From positions 1-9,367 of the forward strand of contig JAUXJL010000059.1 in assembly GCA_030624805.1 (NCBI GenBank): a DNA stretch of 9,367 nucleotides, in the 5' to 3' direction. Source of the DNA: Acidimicrobiia bacterium. Lineage in GTDB: Bacteria > Actinomycetota > Acidimicrobiia > Spongiisociales > SHLN01. The stretch's first letter is position 1; each line of letters opens with the position of its first letter. Made by a program: the position numbers and the translations under genes. Shown piece by piece: positions 6,458 through 9,367 of this stretch. The notes under the pieces are model-generated. The model was given only the letters and a program-made list of their open reading frames with translations, made no database searches and had not been told where the DNA came from.

Positions 6458-7756
6458 ATGTTCAACACGTCCGAAGGCGAAATTACCCTCATCAACGAGG
6501 AAACGGACGTCAGTTTTCCAACCGTGACCGGCACCGAGGGCGATATTGGCATCGACATCAGCAAGCTGCGCACAGAACATCATCGGATCACCCTCGATTA
6601 CGGTTTCGCCAACACGGCCGGGTGCCGCAGTTCCATCACCTACGTAAACGGCGACACTGGGGAATTGAGGTATCGCGGGTATGGGATAGAGGACCTGGCT
6701 GCCAAGGCTACGTTCCCGGAAGTCGCCTACCTCCTGATCAACGGTGAACTGCCCACCAAGGTCGAATTGGAGGACTACGAGGCCGAGCTGCGCCGCCACA
6801 CGCTCCTCAACGAAGAGATGAAGCGGATGTTCGACGCATTCCCGCGGGGGGCGCATCCGATGGGAATTCTGTCGGCAGCGACTGCCGCCATGTCGACGTT
6901 CTACGAGCGCTATCACAACCCCCGTGACGAGGCCTCGGTCAAGGAATCGACTATCCGACTGATGGCCAAGCTCCCGACGGTGGCGGCATTCGCCTACAAG
7001 AAGTCAATCGGCCAGCCGTACATGTACCCGCGCAACGAGCTCGACTACTCCTCCAACTTCCTGCAAATGATGTTTGGCCTCCCGGTCGAGCCCTACGAGA
7101 TAGATCCGGTTGTCGCCCGAGCGCTCGACGTCCTGCTCATCCTGCATGCCGACCACGAGCAGAATTGTTCGACGGCGACGGTGCGGTTGGTGGGCTCGTC
7201 GGAAGCGAACCTGTTTGCCTCGGTGGCCGGGGGGATGAACGCTCTATGGGGACCGCTGCACGGCGGAGCCAACTCAGCGGTCATCGCGATGTTGACCCAC
7301 ATCGACGAGGACGGTGGCGACGTCGACAAGTACATAGGGAAAGCCAAGGACAAGGATGACCCGTTCCGGCTGATGGGCTTCGGGCACCGGGTGTACAAGA
7401 ACTTCGATCCGCGGGCCACGATCCTCAAGGACTACGCAGCAGACGTTCTCGACCGTCTCGGGGTCCACGACCCATTGCTCGACATTGCCCTCAAGCTCGA
7501 GGAGCACGCCCTCACCGATGACTATTTCGTGGAGCGCAAGCTCTACCCGAACGTCGACTTCTACTCGGGCATGATCTTCCGATCGCTCGGCTTCCCGGTC
7601 CGGATGTTCACCGTGCTGTTCGCCATCGGCCGCCTGCCAGGGTGGATGGCGCAGTGGAAAGAGATGATCGAGGACCCGGATACGCGGATCGGCCGACCCC
7701 GACAGGTCTATGCCGGATACACGGAGCGGGTCTTCCCGTCGGTCGACGAGCGGTAA
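6458..7756 (+). CDS. gltA: Citrate synthase, type II
   Basis: This enzyme condenses oxaloacetate and acetyl-CoA to citrate, the entry step of the TCA cycle. The 432 residues are close to the length of Escherichia coli GltA (about 427) and keep the N-terminal beta-rich extension typical of the hexameric type II class. The catalytic triad is intact: His268 in WGPLHGGANS, His310 in MGFGHRVYKNFDPR, and Asp367 in YPNVDFYSG. LHADHEQNCSTATVRLVGS and GWMAQWKEMIEDP are family hallmarks, and IGRPRQVYAG is the expected C-terminus. The gene is the only confidently identified + strand gene in the cluster, facing away from pgsA and ending 14 bases from the oppositely oriented membrane protein gene, with no room for a normal bidirectional terminator between the stops. 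Base use resembles the neighbours, so recent transfer is not evident. Confidence 0.97.
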   Translation: MFNTSEGEITLINEETDVSFPTVTGTEGDIGIDISKLRTEHHRITLDYGFANTAGCRSSITYVNGDTGELRYRGYGIEDLAAKATFPEVAYLLINGELPTKVELEDYEAELRRHTLLNEEMKRMFDAFPRGAHPMGILSAATAAMSTFYERYHNPRDEASVKESTIRLMAKLPTVAAFAYKKSIGQPYMYPRNELDYSSNFLQMMFGLPVEPYEIDPVVARALDVLLILHADHEQNCSTATVRLVGSSEANLFASVAGGMNALWGPLHGGANSAVIAMLTHIDEDGGDVDKYIGKAKDKDDPFRLMGFGHRVYKNFDPRATILKDYAADVLDRLGVHDPLLDIALKLEEHALTDDYFVERKLYPNVDFYSGMIFRSLGFPVRMFTVLFAIGRLPGWMAQWKEMIEDPDTRIGRPRQVYAGYTERVFPSVDER

Positions 7757-7770
7757 GAGGCACCTGCCGG

Positions 7771-8268
7771 CTACTCGGGATTGTCCTCCACCAGGATGTC
7801 CTTCACGGAACCGCTCACCCCGTCTATCCGTACGAGGCCTCGCTTAGTCGGAGGGTCATCGGCTGAGAAAACCAGCACATTCCACACTGGTCGAGCCCTC
7901 CAGCCTTCGAACCCAACCGAGGCCGATGCATGCCCGACGGGGAAGTCGGTCTGTTGATTGGCTATGGCAAGCGCCTCAGTGTCGGCCACGGCGAGGTCGA
8001 AGGCGGCCAGAAAGTGATAGACACCGATGGCGGCCATGGCGCCGCCGATGAGCCACATGCCGGCCGGGAGTCCGCCGGCTATCCCGAGCCCGACGAGAAG
8101 CGCTCCACCCAGGTAATAGGCACCGGCCCGGCGGCGCCTCGTGAGGTTGGGAACCGTGTAGGGACCGAGCACCGAGGCGTCGAGGTCGCCGGGCAGTCCC
8201 TGGGCTGTTGCGACCTCATCGGGCACCTCTATGCCTTGAATTCCCGGGAGCTTCTTCGAACCTGCCAT
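7771..8268 (-). CDS. Small membrane protein of unknown function, two predicted helices
   Basis: I do not recognise a family. The 165 residues divide into a soluble N-terminus (1-47) ending in RRRR at 44-47, two closely spaced hydrophobic segments (about 50-66 and 70-92, Gly/Ala-rich), and a soluble C-terminal part of about 70 residues (ALAIANQQTDFPVG onward) rich in beta-type residues and ending in an acidic tail. The positive cluster before the first helix suggests both termini face the cytoplasm. The ATG at 8268 is preferred to the TTG two codons upstream. It starts 22 bases after the stop of the HIT-family gene on the same strand, so co-transcription with thrS and that gene is likely. It lies between the Ap4A phosphorylase gene and, across gltA, pgsA, so a link with membrane lipid synthesis is possible but unproven. 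Confidence 0.82.
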   Translation of the reverse strand: MAGSKKLPGIQGIEVPDEVATAQGLPGDLDASVLGPYTVPNLTRRRRAGAYYLGGALLVGLGIAGGLPAGMWLIGGAMAAIGVYHFLAAFDLAVADTEALAIANQQTDFPVGHASASVGFEGWRARPVWNVLVFSADDPPTKRGLVRIDGVSGSVKDILVEDNPE

Positions 8269-8290
8269 CAGCAAAAGCTAGTGCCCGACG

Positions 8291-8776
8291 CTAAACAAGT
8301 GCGGCACGGAGCCGCCGCCAGGTGTCGCCAAGCGCTTCGGGCAGAATTCGGGTGTTGGCAGTTGCCGTCATGAAGTTGGCATCCCCGCTCCATCGGGGAA
8401 CCACGTGGAGATGAAAATGGTCGAGCACGCCCGCCCCGCCCGCCTTTCCCTGGTTGACGCCTAGGTTGTAGCCATGGGGCTCGAGCACGGCATCGAGGGC
8501 AGCCTGGCCCCGGGCGAGCAAATGCCACAGATCATGTTGCTCCTCGTCGGTGAATCCACTTGCCTTCTCCACATGTCGGTAAGGCGTCACCATGAGGTGC
8601 CCACTCGTGTAGGGATACAGATTCAGGACCGTATAGGCGGAGCCGGCCCGGTCCAGAACGAACGTTTCCTCATCACTGCCTGCCGGGAGCTCGCAAAAGA
8701 GGCAAGCGTCGGAAACCTGGCCTGCCTCGACCTCCGACATGTAGGCCGCCCGCCATCCGGCCCAAAGTACATCCAT
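8291..8776 (-). CDS. HIT-family Ap4A phosphorylase
   Basis: This histidine-triad nucleotide enzyme is probably a counterpart of the mycobacterial Rv2613c-type diadenosine tetraphosphate phosphorylase, which cleaves Ap4A with phosphate to ATP and ADP. The 161 residues have a CxxC pair (Cys25, Cys28) that may bind zinc, NLYPYTSGHLMVTPYRHV (about 52-69), NQGKAGGAG (about 108-116), and the triad DHFHLHVVPRW with His120, His122 and His124 followed by GDANFMT. The last segment closely follows the actinobacterial enzyme. The start MDVLWAGWRAAYM fits the family N-terminus (MDxLWxxWR). Its ATG at 8776 overlaps the thrS TGA as TGATG. The coupling makes sense because aminoacyl-tRNA synthetases release Ap4A as a side product. 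A general HIT hydrolase is the alternative. Confidence 0.92.
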   Translation of the reverse strand: MDVLWAGWRAAYMSEVEAGQVSDACLFCELPAGSDEETFVLDRAGSAYTVLNLYPYTSGHLMVTPYRHVEKASGFTDEEQHDLWHLLARGQAALDAVLEPHGYNLGVNQGKAGGAGVLDHFHLHVVPRWSGDANFMTATANTRILPEALGDTWRRLRAALV

Positions 8777-9367
8777 CACCGGGGAGCGGCGCATAGCTCG
8801 ACCAGGCGGCTGCCGGCTTGGGCCACCGGCACCCCGCGCTCCTCGTCTTGTTCGTCTCGTAAGCGCAGGCCGACCGTCGAGTGCTCGACGTCGTCGTCCC
8901 CGACCACCAGCACTGCCGGGGTTTTGGCGGTTAACGCTCGCCGGACCTTCTCCCCGAGAGTGTCGTCGTGGTCATCGACCTCCACCCGGAGCCCGAGAGC
9001 CCGCAGCTCCCCAGCCACCGACCGGGCATAGTCGTTGTGCCGGTCGGCGACGGGCAGAATGGCGGCCTGCACCGGGGCTAACCAACCCGGGAAAGCGCCG
9101 GCGTAATGCTCGATCAGGACGCCGATAAACCGCTCGATTGATCCCATCAGAGCCCGGTGAATCATGACCGGACGTTCCCGGGTGTTTTCAGTGCTGTTGA
9201 ATTCCAGCTCAAAATTCTCGGGCTGGGCAAAGTCGACCTGGATGGTCGACAGTTGCCATCGACGACCGATGGCGTCCCGAACGTGGACATCGATCTTCGG
9301 ACCGTAGAACGCTCCCTCTCCTTCAGCTATCTCATAGGGAATTTTCGCAGCCTCGAGCGAGGATTGC
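8776..9367 (-). CDS. thrS: Threonyl-tRNA synthetase, C-terminal part (runs off right edge)
   Basis: About 196 C-terminal residues are present; the TGS, editing and most of the catalytic domain lie beyond the window. The visible part begins in the class II core (GEGAFYGPKIDVHVRDAIGR, then QLSTIQVDFAQPENF). It continues into motif 3, VMIHRALMGSIERFIGVLIEHYAGAFPGWLAPVQ split across the ATP site, in which the His of IHRA corresponds to a zinc ligand of the E. coli enzyme and the Arg of IERF to the class II motif 3 arginine. The rest is the alpha/beta anticodon-binding domain (ILPVADRHNDYA through RLRDEQDEERGVPV). The enzyme charges tRNA-Thr with threonine. It is the first minus-strand gene seen and its stop overlaps the HIT-family gene; any upstream leader or T-box would be outside the window. 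Confidence 0.98.
   Translation of the reverse strand, partial: QSSLEAAKIPYEIAEGEGAFYGPKIDVHVRDAIGRRWQLSTIQVDFAQPENFELEFNSTENTRERPVMIHRALMGSIERFIGVLIEHYAGAFPGWLAPVQAAILPVADRHNDYARSVAGELRALGLRVEVDDHDDTLGEKVRRALTAKTPAVLVVGDDDVEHSTVGLRLRDEQDEERGVPVAQAGSRLVELCAAPR

Noticed and set aside
6387..6527. A 46-codon + strand frame starting at an ATG just after GGAGG, overlapping the gltA start
   Set aside because: The spacing from GGAGG to ATG is only 1 base, codon use is poor, and the peptide shows no leader-peptide feature; most likely chance overlap with the gltA leader.
6371..6916. In-frame extension of pgsA for 182 codons upstream of 6370
   Set aside because: It is antisense to the conserved N-terminal third of gltA, and the PgsA start at 6370 has its own ribosome binding site.
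7757..7770. Possible bidirectional terminator between the gltA stop and the membrane protein stop
   Set aside because: The 14-base gap has only a 4-base GGCA/TGCC pairing with a 2-base loop and no T-run.

Overview
The window looks like a piece of a moderately GC-rich actinobacterial chromosome. The gene set thrS - HIT-family Ap4A phosphorylase - PgsA-type synthase - PIM acyltransferase - PimA - pdxS - pdxT - yebC is the conserved actinobacterial order known from mycobacteria. A lipoprotein with a long threonine-rich linker, of a style I associate with Acidimicrobiia, suggests a non-mycobacterial and perhaps acidimicrobial lineage. That placement is an inference, not something the sequence proves.

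Layout. At the far left (1-about 450) two short + strand reading frames appear: the last codons of an unidentified gene, then an unrecognised protein whose coding signal changes frame near 365-385. From 568 to 6370 a compact minus-strand block is read right to left: pgsA (6370-5783), a PatA-like acyltransferase (5786-4920), pimA (4923-3874), a DUF3048 lipoprotein (3856-2789), pdxS (2753-1872), pdxT (1868-1305) and yebC (1305-568). Several junctions are GTGA or TGATG stop/start overlaps. gltA (citrate synthase) lies on the + strand at 6458-7756. It is divergent from pgsA across an 87-base gap and convergent, 14 bases apart, with the next minus-strand gene. Right of it the minus-strand block resumes with a two-helix membrane protein (8268-7771), the HIT-family Ap4A phosphorylase (8776-8291) and the C-terminal part of thrS, which runs off the right edge.

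How the genes work together. pgsA, the acyltransferase and pimA encode the first steps of phosphatidylinositol mannoside synthesis: phosphatidylinositol phosphate formation, mannosylation, and acylation of the mannose. pdxS and pdxT form the two-subunit PLP synthase. thrS, the Ap4A phosphorylase and yebC are translation-linked housekeeping genes; aminoacyl-tRNA synthetases make Ap4A as a side product. gltA is the TCA-cycle entry enzyme and sits antisense inside the otherwise collinear cluster.

I see no CRISPR array, insertion sequence, tRNA, rRNA, phage gene or defence system. The window is essentially housekeeping. The points worth a second look are the inverted gltA, a probable leaderless promoter at pdxS, the frame change in the leftmost gene, and two uncharacterised envelope proteins embedded in the PIM cluster.
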